Origin: Haloarcula sp. CBA1127
GTDB lineage: Archaea; Halobacteriota; Halobacteria; Halobacteriales; Haloarculaceae
Length of the DNA: 64,000 nucleotides
Direction of reading: 5' to 3'
Assembly (NCBI RefSeq): GCF_001485575.1
Contig: NZ_BCNB01000006.1
Location: 1,178,001-1,242,000 of the forward strand
Below the pieces are notes generated by a model. The model saw nothing but the letters and a program-made list of their open reading frames with translations, did no database searches and was not told where the DNA came from. Made by a program: the position numbers and the translations under genes. Positions 34,085 through 42,840 of this stretch are shown here, one piece after another (position 1 is the stretch's first letter; every line of letters starts with the position of its first letter).

Positions 34085-35740
34085 ATGCCAGGTGGTGCAC
34101 CACTCAACCTCCGGTCATTCCTGTGGCGTGGCGAGAACGTGTTCCCTGACAGCGAGATTGTCTCGCGGACACATCAGGGGATTCACCGATACACGATAGC
34201 GGAGTACGCCGAGCGCGTACGAAAGCTGGCCTCAGCCCTCGAACAGGCAGGTATCGAACGCGGCGACAGAGTCGGGACGTTCGCCTGGAACAATCACTGG
34301 CACCAGGAAGCCTACTACGGGGTCGCCTGCATGGGCGCACAGGTCCACATGATTAATCTCCTCCTGCCCGACGAGCACATCCAGCACATCGTAGCCGACG
34401 CCGAGGACGAAATCCTCATCGTCGACCCCGTCATGCTAGAAAAGCTCGAAGGTGCCTACGACGAGGAGGCCTTCGCGTCCGTCGAGCAGTACATCGTGAT
34501 GGGCGACACCGTCCCCGAAACGTCGCTGGGGCCAGTCGTCGATTACGAATCGTTCATCGCCGACGGCGACCCCGATTACTCCTTCCCGCAACTGCCCGAG
34601 GACCAGCCGGCGGGGATGTGCTACACGTCCGGGACAACAGGCAAGCCGAAAGGCGTCGAGTACACCCAGAAGATGTACTGGACACAGGTCATGTCGCTGA
34701 TGACCAGCCAGGCCGGTATCAAGACCGACGACGTAGAGCTGACGTACGTTCCGATGTTTCACGTTAGCGGCTGGTGTCGTCCGTTCACGACCATCGCTGC
34801 TGGAGCCAAGACGGTCCTCCCCGGGCCGAACCCGTCGGCCGAGGACCTGGCGATGCTCATTGACGAAGAGGACGTGACCGTCTCCGCAGCGGTCCCGACC
34901 GTGTTCATGGATCTGCTAGAGTACGCCCGTGACACTGACGTGGATTTCTCCTCGGTTCGGTACTTCACCAGCGGCGGGTCCGCGACGCCGCGGTCGCTGA
35001 TGGAGGATTACAAGCAGGAGTTCGACGTGGACCTCATCTCCGGCTACGGCATGACCGAGACGTCACCGGTCACCCACGCCTACGAGCCAAAGCCCGGTAT
35101 GACCGACCTGCCAGAGGAGGAACTGTTCGACCTGCGGAGCCACTCCGCGGGGCTCCCGATTGCCGGGCTGGAGTTCAAAGTCGTCAACACCGACGGCGAG
35201 GAAGTGCCCTGGGACGGCGAGTCGCTGGGCGAACTCTGGATGCGTGGCCCGTGGGTCACACAGGAGTACTACAACGCCCCCGACGCGACCGAACAGGCCG
35301 TCACCGACGACGGTTGGTTCAAAACCGGTGACATTGTCCGGGTGAGTCCGGAGGGGTACGTCGACGTGGTCGACCGGATGGATGACCTCGTGAAGAGCGG
35401 CGGCGAGTGGATCGCCAGCGTCGAGGTCGAAAACGCGGTCATGGGTCACGACGAGGTCGTTGAAGCCGCAGTTGTCCCTGTCCCCCACGAGCGGTGGGAC
35501 GAACGCCCCGCCGCGTTCGTCGTCACACGCGACGCTGTGTCCGATGAAGCCGCGCTCCGGCAGGAAATCAAAGACCTCGTCGCCGAGTCCTATCCGTCGT
35601 GGTGGGTCCCCGATGCCATCCGTCTGGTCGATGAGATTCCCAAGGGCGCGACCGGCAAGTTCTCCAAGCAGACACTCCGTGACGAGTACGTTGACGAGTC
35701 GGTCATCGAAACTGTTGCCGAGAACGCTCCAGCGACGTAA
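34085..35740 (+). CDS. Long-chain-type fatty acid-CoA ligase (ANL superfamily)
   Basis: 551 residues. AMP-binding P-loop YTSGTTGKPKGVEY near residue 180, A5 motif SGYGMTETSPV, A7 GWFKTGDIVR, A8 VDRMDDLVKSGGEWI and the C-terminal catalytic Lys in PKGATGKFSKQ define an adenylate-forming acyl-CoA ligase. The VPMFHVSGWCRPF segment is typical of medium/long-chain ligases. It activates a carboxylic acid with ATP and CoA, feeding the surrounding beta-oxidation enzymes, and is the LvaE counterpart if the 4-hydroxyacid hypothesis holds. Divergent from the crotonase-kinase pair. Confidence 0.88.
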   Translation: MPGGAPLNLRSFLWRGENVFPDSEIVSRTHQGIHRYTIAEYAERVRKLASALEQAGIERGDRVGTFAWNNHWHQEAYYGVACMGAQVHMINLLLPDEHIQHIVADAEDEILIVDPVMLEKLEGAYDEEAFASVEQYIVMGDTVPETSLGPVVDYESFIADGDPDYSFPQLPEDQPAGMCYTSGTTGKPKGVEYTQKMYWTQVMSLMTSQAGIKTDDVELTYVPMFHVSGWCRPFTTIAAGAKTVLPGPNPSAEDLAMLIDEEDVTVSAAVPTVFMDLLEYARDTDVDFSSVRYFTSGGSATPRSLMEDYKQEFDVDLISGYGMTETSPVTHAYEPKPGMTDLPEEELFDLRSHSAGLPIAGLEFKVVNTDGEEVPWDGESLGELWMRGPWVTQEYYNAPDATEQAVTDDGWFKTGDIVRVSPEGYVDVVDRMDDLVKSGGEWIASVEVENAVMGHDEVVEAAVVPVPHERWDERPAAFVVTRDAVSDEAALRQEIKDLVAESYPSWWVPDAIRLVDEIPKGATGKFSKQTLRDEYVDESVIETVAENAPAT

Positions 35741-35856
35741 CTCGGCCGAAATGTGGCAGCGCGTTCTGGCTGTCGGACACATTATCGACGGCGGCGTTCT
35801 CGGTAGCGTGCAGCCATCGTACTGCTCCAGCCACAACACCTCCAACCGCGGATAGG

Positions 35857-35864
35857 TATTTATG
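35857..35864 (+). promoter_or_regulatory. TATA box of the alcohol dehydrogenase gene
   Basis: TATTTATG, centred 26 bp upstream of ATG 35887, consistent with a leaderless transcript. Confidence 0.5.
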
Positions 35865-35886
35865 ATAGTCCTGTGATGATTGTGGT

Positions 35887-36948
35887 ATGCGAGCAGCTGT
35901 CATTGAGGAGCACGGCGAACCGCTCACGATTCAGGACGTGCCCTATCCGGAGCCCCAGCCAGACCAGGTCGTCATCGAGACCGAAGCCTGCGGGGTCTGC
36001 CGGAGCGACTGGCACGCCTGGCAGGGGGACTGGGAGTGGTTCGGCATCCAGACCGGTCCCGGGCAGATTCTGGGACACGAGCCGGCTGGGGTCGTCGCCG
36101 ACGTGGGTGCGGACGTCGAACAGTTCTCCGAGGGAGACCGCGTTACGGTCCCGTTTCACCTCGGTGACGGGTCGTGTCAGTACTGCCAGCGCGGGCACGC
36201 CAACATCTGCGAGACGTCGATGCCGCTCGGCTTCCTTGACGCCGCACCGGGGGCGTTCGCCGAGGCGTTTCCCGTTCGTGAAGCCGACTTCAACTGCGTC
36301 ACACTGCCGGACGCTGTCGACTTCACCGAGATGGCTGGGCTCGGCTGTCGGTTCATGACGGCGTACCACGCGCTGACTGACCGGGCGGATCTCAGGCCGG
36401 GCGACGCCGTCGCGATTCACGGCTGTGGCGGCGTTGGACTTTCGGCAGTTCATATCGCCGATGCACTGGGAGCCGAACCGATTGCGGTCGACGTGCAGGA
36501 CAGCAAACTCGACCGGGCGCTGGACCTCGGCGCGGCGACGACAATCAACGCTGCCGAGGCAGACAACGTTCCCGGAGAGGTTCACGCAGTCACGGACGGC
36601 GGGGCCGATGTGGCTATCGACGCGCTGGGTATCGCGGAGACGTGTCGCAACGCGGTCGGCTCGCTGGGTAAACAAGGTACCCACGTGCAGGTCGGGCTCA
36701 CGACTGACGTGGAGGCTGGGGAAATCTCTCTCCCGGTGGACACGATGACACTGCAGGAAATCGACTTCCATGGCTCCTATGGGATGCCGCCGATCCGCTA
36801 CGACGAACTGTTCCGGCTCATCGACGCCGGGACGCTTGACCCCGCCAAGATCGTCGGGGAGACGCTCGCACTCGAAGACGTGCCGGCTACTCTCTCGTCG
36901 ATGGGTGAGTACGAGACGGTCGGCATCCCCGTTATCGACGAGTTCTGA
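35887..36948 (+). CDS. Zinc-dependent medium-chain alcohol dehydrogenase
   Basis: 353 residues. Catalytic zinc ligands lie in EACGVCRSDWH and GHEPAGVV, and the NAD(P) loop is GCGGVGLSAVHIAD. The structural-zinc loop is unusual: DGSCQYCQRGHANIC has three Cys, and an Asp stands at the first ligand position. Substrate may be a primary or secondary alcohol, or threonine/sorbitol-like compounds. GCRFMTAYHAL is typical of the family's domain hinge. It follows the acyl-CoA ligase on the same strand by 146 bp but has its own promoter. Confidence 0.85.
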   Translation: MRAAVIEEHGEPLTIQDVPYPEPQPDQVVIETEACGVCRSDWHAWQGDWEWFGIQTGPGQILGHEPAGVVADVGADVEQFSEGDRVTVPFHLGDGSCQYCQRGHANICETSMPLGFLDAAPGAFAEAFPVREADFNCVTLPDAVDFTEMAGLGCRFMTAYHALTDRADLRPGDAVAIHGCGGVGLSAVHIADALGAEPIAVDVQDSKLDRALDLGAATTINAAEADNVPGEVHAVTDGGADVAIDALGIAETCRNAVGSLGKQGTHVQVGLTTDVEAGEISLPVDTMTLQEIDFHGSYGMPPIRYDELFRLIDAGTLDPAKIVGETLALEDVPATLSSMGEYETVGIPVIDEF

Positions 36949-36981
36949 GACACGGCGGCACTACGCTGTGGTCGCCGATAC

Positions 36982-37797
36982 CTACGAACGGTTCGCTGTC
37001 AGCCACTCAACGGCGAAGTCCACCATCGGCCGTTGTTCGAGGAGCTTCGACTCGCCGACGCCGACAGTCCCCGTCTCGACGGCGCTGGGATGGGCACGCT
37101 CGAATGCCTCACCGCAGGCCTGAAAATCCGTATCGGTAAGCTCGATGTCCGTCCAGTGGCACCACTCGCGCTCGCCCTCTACAAGTACGGCGCTGGCGTG
37201 CTCTGTCGTGTCGGTGTCGATATCGGCGCGGTACTCAGCGAGGTGCAGCGAGGTGTTTGTCGCATGTGAGGTTCCAAGAAACAGGACTCTCCCAGCACGG
37301 TCGTAGACCTCGGACAGCGGTGATGCCTCCCCGAGCGAGTAATCGTAGGTGTGACCGCCCGTGATGGCCTCGGCGTCGGTACCCCACGCGGCGAAGGAAT
37401 GCTGTGGGTGGTCGCTCCGGTGGACAGCTGGATACGTGCGAAAACACTCGGCGATTGCACCCATCCCTTGCGTCGGCGTCACTGCTGGGCGGTACGGGGG
37501 GAACTGCTCGCGAATTGTATCGGCCCACGAGTCTGGGACCGGTGGGTTCTCCATATTGTCGGGGTCCCTGTTGCCGGGTGAATGCGTTGGCATCACTACC
37601 GTCCCACTCTCCGTGACGACACGCTGCAGGGCGTCTACCACCGCTGGTGCGCCACCACAGACCCATCCCAGTTCGGACAGCGACCCGTGGACCAGTACTG
37701 TTTCCCCGCGTTCGAGACCCAGCGTCCGGAGGTCCTGTGCTATCGAATCCACGGTGACCGGTTCCGCTGAACGGTCGCTTGGGCGCGGCGTGTCCAT
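36982..37797 (-). CDS. AAC(3)-family acetyl-CoA-dependent N-acetyltransferase
   Basis: 271 residues. VLVHGSLSELGWVCGGAPAVVDAL and GTVVMPTHSPGN are the acetyl-CoA-binding and N-terminal core motifs of the aminoglycoside N3-acetyltransferase/FrbF fold. PTQGMGAIAECFRTYP and RSDHPQHSFAAWG are also diagnostic. Family members acetylate amino groups of antibiotics or of endogenous metabolites. Archaeal ribosomes respond poorly to most aminoglycosides, so a natural metabolite is more likely. It lies tail-to-tail with the alcohol dehydrogenase (33 bp). Confidence 0.82.
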   Translation of the reverse strand: MDTPRPSDRSAEPVTVDSIAQDLRTLGLERGETVLVHGSLSELGWVCGGAPAVVDALQRVVTESGTVVMPTHSPGNRDPDNMENPPVPDSWADTIREQFPPYRPAVTPTQGMGAIAECFRTYPAVHRSDHPQHSFAAWGTDAEAITGGHTYDYSLGEASPLSEVYDRAGRVLFLGTSHATNTSLHLAEYRADIDTDTTEHASAVLVEGEREWCHWTDIELTDTDFQACGEAFERAHPSAVETGTVGVGESKLLEQRPMVDFAVEWLTANRS

Positions 37798-37891
37798 GAG
37801 CGACGATAGCCGAAAGCGGGCATAAGTTTCGTGTTCCCGGAGACACCGAGCCGCTGTTCTGGGTTACTGCTATGCCCCCGAGTCGACTGGC

Positions 37892-39361
37892 TTAGAGCAG
37901 CTGGTAATCGCGCTCTTCGTGCTGGACGGAGATCCACTTGGTCTCGGTCAGTTCGTCCATGATCCATTCACCGTTGTACCGGCCGAGGCCGGAGTTTTTC
38001 ATCCCGCCGAACGGGGCGTTGGGTTCGTCCTGAATCGGATGGTCGTTGACGTGGACCATCCCGGCGTCGATCTGGTCGGCGATGGACCGCCCGTGTTCGA
38101 CATCGTCGCTGTACACGCCTGCGGCGAGGCCGTACTCGGTGTCGTTTGCGAGTTCGACGGCTTCCTCGTCGGACTCGAAGGGGATGACCGGAGCGACGGG
38201 GCCGAAGTGCTCGTTGCACGCCGCGGACATATCGTTGGTACACCCCGAGAGGACGGTTGGTTCGAGGAACAGGTCCTCGACCTCGCCGCCCGTTTCCAGC
38301 GTCGCACCGGCATCGACAGTCTGCTCGATGAACGAGGTGAGCTGGTCGACCTGGCTCTCGTTGATGATCGGACCGAACTCCACGTCCTCGTCGGTTGGGT
38401 TCCCGATAGTCAGCGACTCCGCGTGTTCGACGAGCTTCTCGACGTACTCATCGTAGACATCCTCGTGGACGAGGTGGCGGTTAATCGAGATACACACCTG
38501 TCCCTGATGCCCGAACGCGCCGACAGAGCCGGCCTTGGCGGCCGCCTCGATATCGGCGTCCTCAGTGACGACAAACGGTCCGTTCCCACCGAGTTCAAGC
38601 GCCGGGAGGGCGAGCGCGTCTCCGGCCTGACTGGCCACGGACCTGCCGACTGCCGTCGACCCGGTGAACGACATCACGCGGGCGGTCGGGTGGCCGGCCA
38701 TCCGGTCGCCGATGTCGGAGCCGTGGCCCGTGACGACGTTGACGACGCCGTCCGGAACGCCGGCTTCCTCGGCGATGTCGGCCAGCAGGAGTCCGCCGGT
38801 AATCGGCGTGTCCGTTGCGGGCTTGATAACGACAGTGTTCCCCAGCGCTAGCGCGGGGCCGAGCGCTCGTGTCGTGAGGTGCAGTGGGAAGTTCCACGGC
38901 GAGATAATCCCGACGACGCCAGCGGGCTCGCGGACGATGTGATGGTCCTTGTCCTCGTGATACATCGAATCGCGTACCTCTTCCTCCGGCGGGACCATCT
39001 CCAGCGCACTCTGGAAGTCCGCCATGGCGAAGTTGGCCTCAGCAGTTGCTTTGGCCTGAACACTGCCCGACTCCGTCGCGAGCAGTTCGATGATCTCGTC
39101 GAGTCGTTCCTGCATCACCCCAATCATCGCCTGGACGTACTCGTTGCGCTCCTCGCGCGACAGCGCCGCCCAGTCGGATTGGGCCGCATCGGCTGCCTGA
39201 TAGGCATCGTTGACATCGCCCTCCGTTCCGGCGGGTACCGCCGCGATTTCATCGCCTGTCGCGGGGTTAGTCACCGGAATCGTCTCAGATGCGCCAGCGT
39301 CTCGCCACTCACCGTCGATGTACAGTCGGTCCCACGCCATCTGGCTATCTGGTTGTGACAT
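37892..39361 (-). CDS. NAD(P)-dependent aldehyde dehydrogenase
   Basis: 489 residues, ALDH superfamily. SPWNFPLHLTTRALGPALALGN contains the Asn and cofactor site, FTGSTAVGRSVA the NAD-binding turn, LELGGNGPFVV the general-base Glu and GHQGQVCISINR the nucleophilic Cys. DHPIQDEPNAPFGGMKNSGLGR ends the protein as in vanillin/benzaldehyde- and succinate-semialdehyde-type enzymes. It should oxidise an aldehyde to the acid, possibly acting after the alcohol dehydrogenase at 35887. Divergent from the acyl-CoA dehydrogenase at 39444. Confidence 0.88.
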   Translation of the reverse strand: MSQPDSQMAWDRLYIDGEWRDAGASETIPVTNPATGDEIAAVPAGTEGDVNDAYQAADAAQSDWAALSREERNEYVQAMIGVMQERLDEIIELLATESGSVQAKATAEANFAMADFQSALEMVPPEEEVRDSMYHEDKDHHIVREPAGVVGIISPWNFPLHLTTRALGPALALGNTVVIKPATDTPITGGLLLADIAEEAGVPDGVVNVVTGHGSDIGDRMAGHPTARVMSFTGSTAVGRSVASQAGDALALPALELGGNGPFVVTEDADIEAAAKAGSVGAFGHQGQVCISINRHLVHEDVYDEYVEKLVEHAESLTIGNPTDEDVEFGPIINESQVDQLTSFIEQTVDAGATLETGGEVEDLFLEPTVLSGCTNDMSAACNEHFGPVAPVIPFESDEEAVELANDTEYGLAAGVYSDDVEHGRSIADQIDAGMVHVNDHPIQDEPNAPFGGMKNSGLGRYNGEWIMDELTETKWISVQHEERDYQLL

Positions 39362-39415
39362 TCCATAGTGTCGACAGCGCCACGGACTTTTAGCACTTTG
39401 GCACCAGGCAAACGC

Positions 39416-39420
39416 TTAAT
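39416..39420 (+). promoter_or_regulatory. TATA box of the glutaryl-CoA-dehydrogenase-like gene
   Basis: GCTTAATTG, core TTAAT centred 26 bp before ATG 39444. It predicts a leaderless mRNA and rules out upstream starts. Confidence 0.5.
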
Positions 39421-39443
39421 TGAACCCCGGCCACAGATCCTAT

Positions 39444-40607
39444 ATGATCGATTACCTCGGTCTCGAAGGCGACCTCGGCGAGGAAGAGCGGATGGTCCGT
39501 GACACAGCCCGGGAGTTCGTCGAGAACGAAGTCAAGCCGGATGTCGGGCAACACTGGATCGACGGCACGTTCCCGACGGACCTCATCACCGAGATGGGCG
39601 ACCTCGGATTCTACGCCCCGAACCTCGATGGGTATGGCCTGCCGGGCCTCAGCGAGACGGCGTACGGCCTCCTGTTGCAGGAGCTGGAGGCCGGCGACAG
39701 CGGCCTGCGCTCGATGGCCAGCGTGCAGGGGGCACTCGTCATGTACCCGATTCACGCCTACGGTAGCGACGCCCAGAAGGAGGAATGGCTGCCGGCACTC
39801 GGCAGCGGCGAGCAGGTGGGCTGTTTCGGGTTGACCGAGCCCGAACACGGGTCCAACCCATCAGCGATGGAGACAACGGCCGAACGGGACGCCGACGGCT
39901 ACGTCCTGAACGGCTCGAAAACGTGGATCACGAACGCGCCTATCAGCGACCTCGCAGTGGTCTGGGCAAAGGTCACCTCCGCTGACGGCGACCCCGTTCG
40001 GGGCTTCCTCGTCGAAACGGAGCGTGACGGTGTGACGACGAACAAGATAGACGAAAAGCTCTCACTGCGGGCCTCGATTACCGGTGAGATCAGCCTGCAG
40101 AACGCCCGTGTCCCCGAGGAAAACGTCCTGCCGGGTGTCGAGGGGATGAAGGGACCGCTGTCCTGTCTCACGCAGGCCCGCTACGGGATCGCCTGGGGGA
40201 CAGTGGGGGCCGCGATGGACTGTTTCGAAACCGCCCACGAGTACGCCACCGACCGCGAGCAGTTCGGGAAGCCGATCGCCGGCTACCAGCTCCAGCAAGA
40301 GAAGCTCGCTGAGATGGCGACCCAGATATCGTTAGGCCAGTTGCTCGCCCACCGACTCGCCGACCTGAAGGAACGCGGCGACCTCCGCCCGGAACAGGTG
40401 TCGATGGCAAAACGCAACAACGCGCGGATGGCCCGCGAGCAGTCACGGGTGGCCCGCGAGATGCTCGGCGGTAACGGCATCACGGCTGATTACTCCCCGA
40501 TGCGGCACCTGACGAATCTCGAAACCGTCTACACCTACGAAGGGTCTCACGACATCCACTCGCTCATTATCGGCCACGACCTGACTGGCATCCCGGCCTT
40601 CGAGTAA
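39444..40607 (+). CDS. Acyl-CoA dehydrogenase, glutaryl-CoA dehydrogenase-like
   Basis: 387 residues. FGLTEPEHGSNPSAMETTA, YVLNGSKTWITNAPISDLAVVWA and EKLSLRASITGEISLQN follow the glutaryl-CoA dehydrogenase branch. The catalytic base is Glu366 in YTYEGSHDIHS. ARYGIAWGTVGAAMDCFETA is also GCDH-like. Glutaryl-CoA dehydrogenase makes crotonyl-CoA in lysine and aromatic degradation, but related archaeal proteins may use other short acyl-CoAs. Divergent from the aldehyde dehydrogenase, convergent with the IclR gene. Confidence 0.83.
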   Translation: MIDYLGLEGDLGEEERMVRDTAREFVENEVKPDVGQHWIDGTFPTDLITEMGDLGFYAPNLDGYGLPGLSETAYGLLLQELEAGDSGLRSMASVQGALVMYPIHAYGSDAQKEEWLPALGSGEQVGCFGLTEPEHGSNPSAMETTAERDADGYVLNGSKTWITNAPISDLAVVWAKVTSADGDPVRGFLVETERDGVTTNKIDEKLSLRASITGEISLQNARVPEENVLPGVEGMKGPLSCLTQARYGIAWGTVGAAMDCFETAHEYATDREQFGKPIAGYQLQQEKLAEMATQISLGQLLAHRLADLKERGDLRPEQVSMAKRNNARMAREQSRVAREMLGGNGITADYSPMRHLTNLETVYTYEGSHDIHSLIIGHDLTGIPAFE

Positions 40608-40667
40608 GGCGGCTGTCCGATACATTCCGGTATGTGGAACGACCGCGCCGGCGCGAACCAGCACTTC

Positions 40668-41438
40668 TCAATCGTACGTGAGGTCGATCTTCAGTTCACT
40701 GGCTTTCCGTTCCAGCAGGTCGGGATACGTCGATTCGACATCCTCCCGGCTCACCCGGCCGCTCGGGCCGAAGACGCTCAGCGCGCCGATGAGGTCGTCC
40801 TTGTGGTTGTACACCGGGACACCTGCCGCACGCAGGCCATCCATGTGTTCGGACATATTGGTCGCATAGCCCTGCTCGCGGACCTGTTCGAGTTCCTCGA
40901 ACAGCGCGTCCCGGTCAGTGATCGTGTTCGCCGTCAGCCCGTCGAGGGGCGTGGTTTCGACGAACTCCTCGATGCGTTCGTCAGCCCATTCCGCAAGAAT
41001 GGCTTTCCCTGAGGCGAGCGCGTGCAGTGGCCGGCGTTTGCCAATCATCGTGTCGCTCTGGAGTGGATTCCGGCCGCCGGCCCGGTGCAGATACACGCCC
41101 TCGAACCCCTCCTCGACCAGAAACAGGGCTCGCTCGTCAGTCTCTATCGCCAGTTCGATGACCTTCTGCTTGGCGACGAGATAGCCTGGCCGCCGTATCC
41201 GCGGCGGTTCGCTGAGTTGTAGAAACCGGAGTGACAGCCGGTACTCCCCGTCTTCAGCGACGAGATAGTCCATGTCGTGCAGCGTCTTGAGATGCCGATA
41301 CACCGTGCTCTTTGCCAGGCCCGTCTCTGCCCGGATGTCCGCGATTGTCGCGCCGCCCGCATCCCGAATCAGCGCCAGAATCTCAAACGACGTCCGGGTC
41401 GTCGACACCTCGGACGTTCCGTTCTTGTTTTCGAGCAT
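40668..41438 (-). CDS. IclR-family transcriptional regulator
   Basis: 256 residues from ATG 41438 (an upstream ATG at 41477 adds 13 residues). Winged helix at about 14-75: TSFEILALIRDAGGATIADIRAETGLAKSTVYRHLKTL (HTH in AETGLAKSTVYRHL). The effector domain spans about 85-256, with KRRPLHALASGKAILA and GVPVYNHKDDLIGALSVFGP typical of IclR. Regulators of this type sense small acids. It is divergent from the serine hydrolase gene and may control it and the LarA-like gene behind it. Confidence 0.85.
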   Translation of the reverse strand: MLENKNGTSEVSTTRTSFEILALIRDAGGATIADIRAETGLAKSTVYRHLKTLHDMDYLVAEDGEYRLSLRFLQLSEPPRIRRPGYLVAKQKVIELAIETDERALFLVEEGFEGVYLHRAGGRNPLQSDTMIGKRRPLHALASGKAILAEWADERIEEFVETTPLDGLTANTITDRDALFEELEQVREQGYATNMSEHMDGLRAAGVPVYNHKDDLIGALSVFGPSGRVSREDVESTYPDLLERKASELKIDLTYD

Positions 41439-41583
41439 ACGGAGTTGTGACTGCTCAGTGTCATCAACGTTTCGCATAATCGACCATGATGGTTCGACAG
41501 CCCGAACGCAACCAGTAGCGATCCGCCGTTCGATTTCGCAGCCGAACCTAACTTCTATTACCTGGCCGGATTCAAGTCATACC

Positions 41584-42717
41584 ATGCCACAGCTCAGCGC
41601 GGACGCCATCGAACAGCTTCGGGCCCAGTTCGAGCGACAGCTCGATGTCGGACTGCACCACGGTGCACAGCTGGCGGTGTACGTCGACGGCGACCTAGTC
41701 GTCGATTTCGCCGGCGGCTCCACAGGTCCCGACGGTGACGAAACGACGCCCGAGACGCGTCACCTCCTGTTTTCCTGTACGAAGCCGTTCGCCGGCGTCG
41801 GCCTGCACCAACTCGTTGAGCAGGGCGAACTCGACTACGACGACCGGGTAGTCGAGCACTGGCCGGAGTTTGCCGACGACGGCACACAGAAAGCATCGAT
41901 CACTGTCCGGCAGGTGCTCAGCCACACCGCCGGTATCCCTTTCGGCGAGTTTGACGACCAGCCCGAGCGATGGGGCGACTGGGATGCCGTCGTCACGGCG
42001 ATGGAAGATATCGAGCCCGTGTTCGAGCCTGGAACGACTCCGGCGTATCACGCCATCAACTACGGCTGGCTGGTCGGCGAACTCATCCGACGCTGTAGCG
42101 GCCAGCCGGTCGAAGCATACGTCGCCGAAAACGTGTTCGAGCCGCTTGGGATGGACGATACCGGTATCGGCCTGCGCGACGACGAACCCGACGACGTGGC
42201 GACACTCGCCGGCTACGAGACGTCCGAGCGGTGTACCGACGTCGAAGAAGGGCTTGAAGACCCTGCCGCCGAGTACGCCGCGGCGTACAATCAGGAAGCG
42301 ACCCATCGGGCGGTGATTCCAGCAGCCAACGGCATCGGCACCGCCCGGGACATGGCCCGGTTCTACGCCTGTCTCGCAAACGGCGGGTCGCTGGACGGGA
42401 CGCAACTGCTGACCGAAGCGACTGTTGACGAGGCAACCACGACCCACGCTGAAACGGAATCCGACGGCACGCTGTCGCGTCCGGCCCGCTACGGACTCGG
42501 CGTCTGGACCGGCGGGCTGGCCGCCGATATGTTCGGGGCCGCCAGCAAAGAACGGATGTTCGGCCACGCCGGCCTCGGGAGTTCGTTCGGGTGGGGCGAC
42601 CCTGAACTGAACGTCGGGTTCGCGCTCGTCACGAACGGTATCCGCGAGGAGTCCTTCGAACACGCCGCTCGTGTCGGCCAGCTTTCTGACGCCGTCCGGC
42701 TGTTGTTGCAGGACTGA
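41584..42717 (+). CDS. Serine hydrolase of the beta-lactamase/esterase (class C) family
   Basis: 377 residues. SCTK (Ser64, Lys67) is the SxxK nucleophile motif, YHAINYGW near residue 156 supplies the YxN element, and GHAGLGSSFGW near the C-terminus corresponds to the KTG/HxG strand. SHTAGIPFGEF is another family mark. EstB-like esterases and lactonases share this pattern. No signal peptide, so the enzyme is cytoplasmic and is more likely an esterase or lactonase than a penicillin-interacting protein. It could open a lactone for the hydroxyacid enzymes downstream. Confidence 0.83.
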   Translation: MPQLSADAIEQLRAQFERQLDVGLHHGAQLAVYVDGDLVVDFAGGSTGPDGDETTPETRHLLFSCTKPFAGVGLHQLVEQGELDYDDRVVEHWPEFADDGTQKASITVRQVLSHTAGIPFGEFDDQPERWGDWDAVVTAMEDIEPVFEPGTTPAYHAINYGWLVGELIRRCSGQPVEAYVAENVFEPLGMDDTGIGLRDDEPDDVATLAGYETSERCTDVEEGLEDPAAEYAAAYNQEATHRAVIPAANGIGTARDMARFYACLANGGSLDGTQLLTEATVDEATTTHAETESDGTLSRPARYGLGVWTGGLAADMFGAASKERMFGHAGLGSSFGWGDPELNVGFALVTNGIREESFEHAARVGQLSDAVRLLLQD

Positions 42718-42840
42718 CCGCGCCGATCTAGGGGCTGCCGCCGTAGGTATTTCCGACTGTTCGGGCCGACGTTCGTATCTCCGGCCACAATAGGGCTGGG
42801 CGACCCTGGTTTTTGTATGGCCCGCCGCTAATCCTCTGAT

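Noticed and set aside
26195..35740. A homologue of LvaB, the small partner of the LvaA kinase
   Set aside because: No small unassigned gene of that type lies in the cluster, so the comparison with the lva pathway is incomplete at this point.
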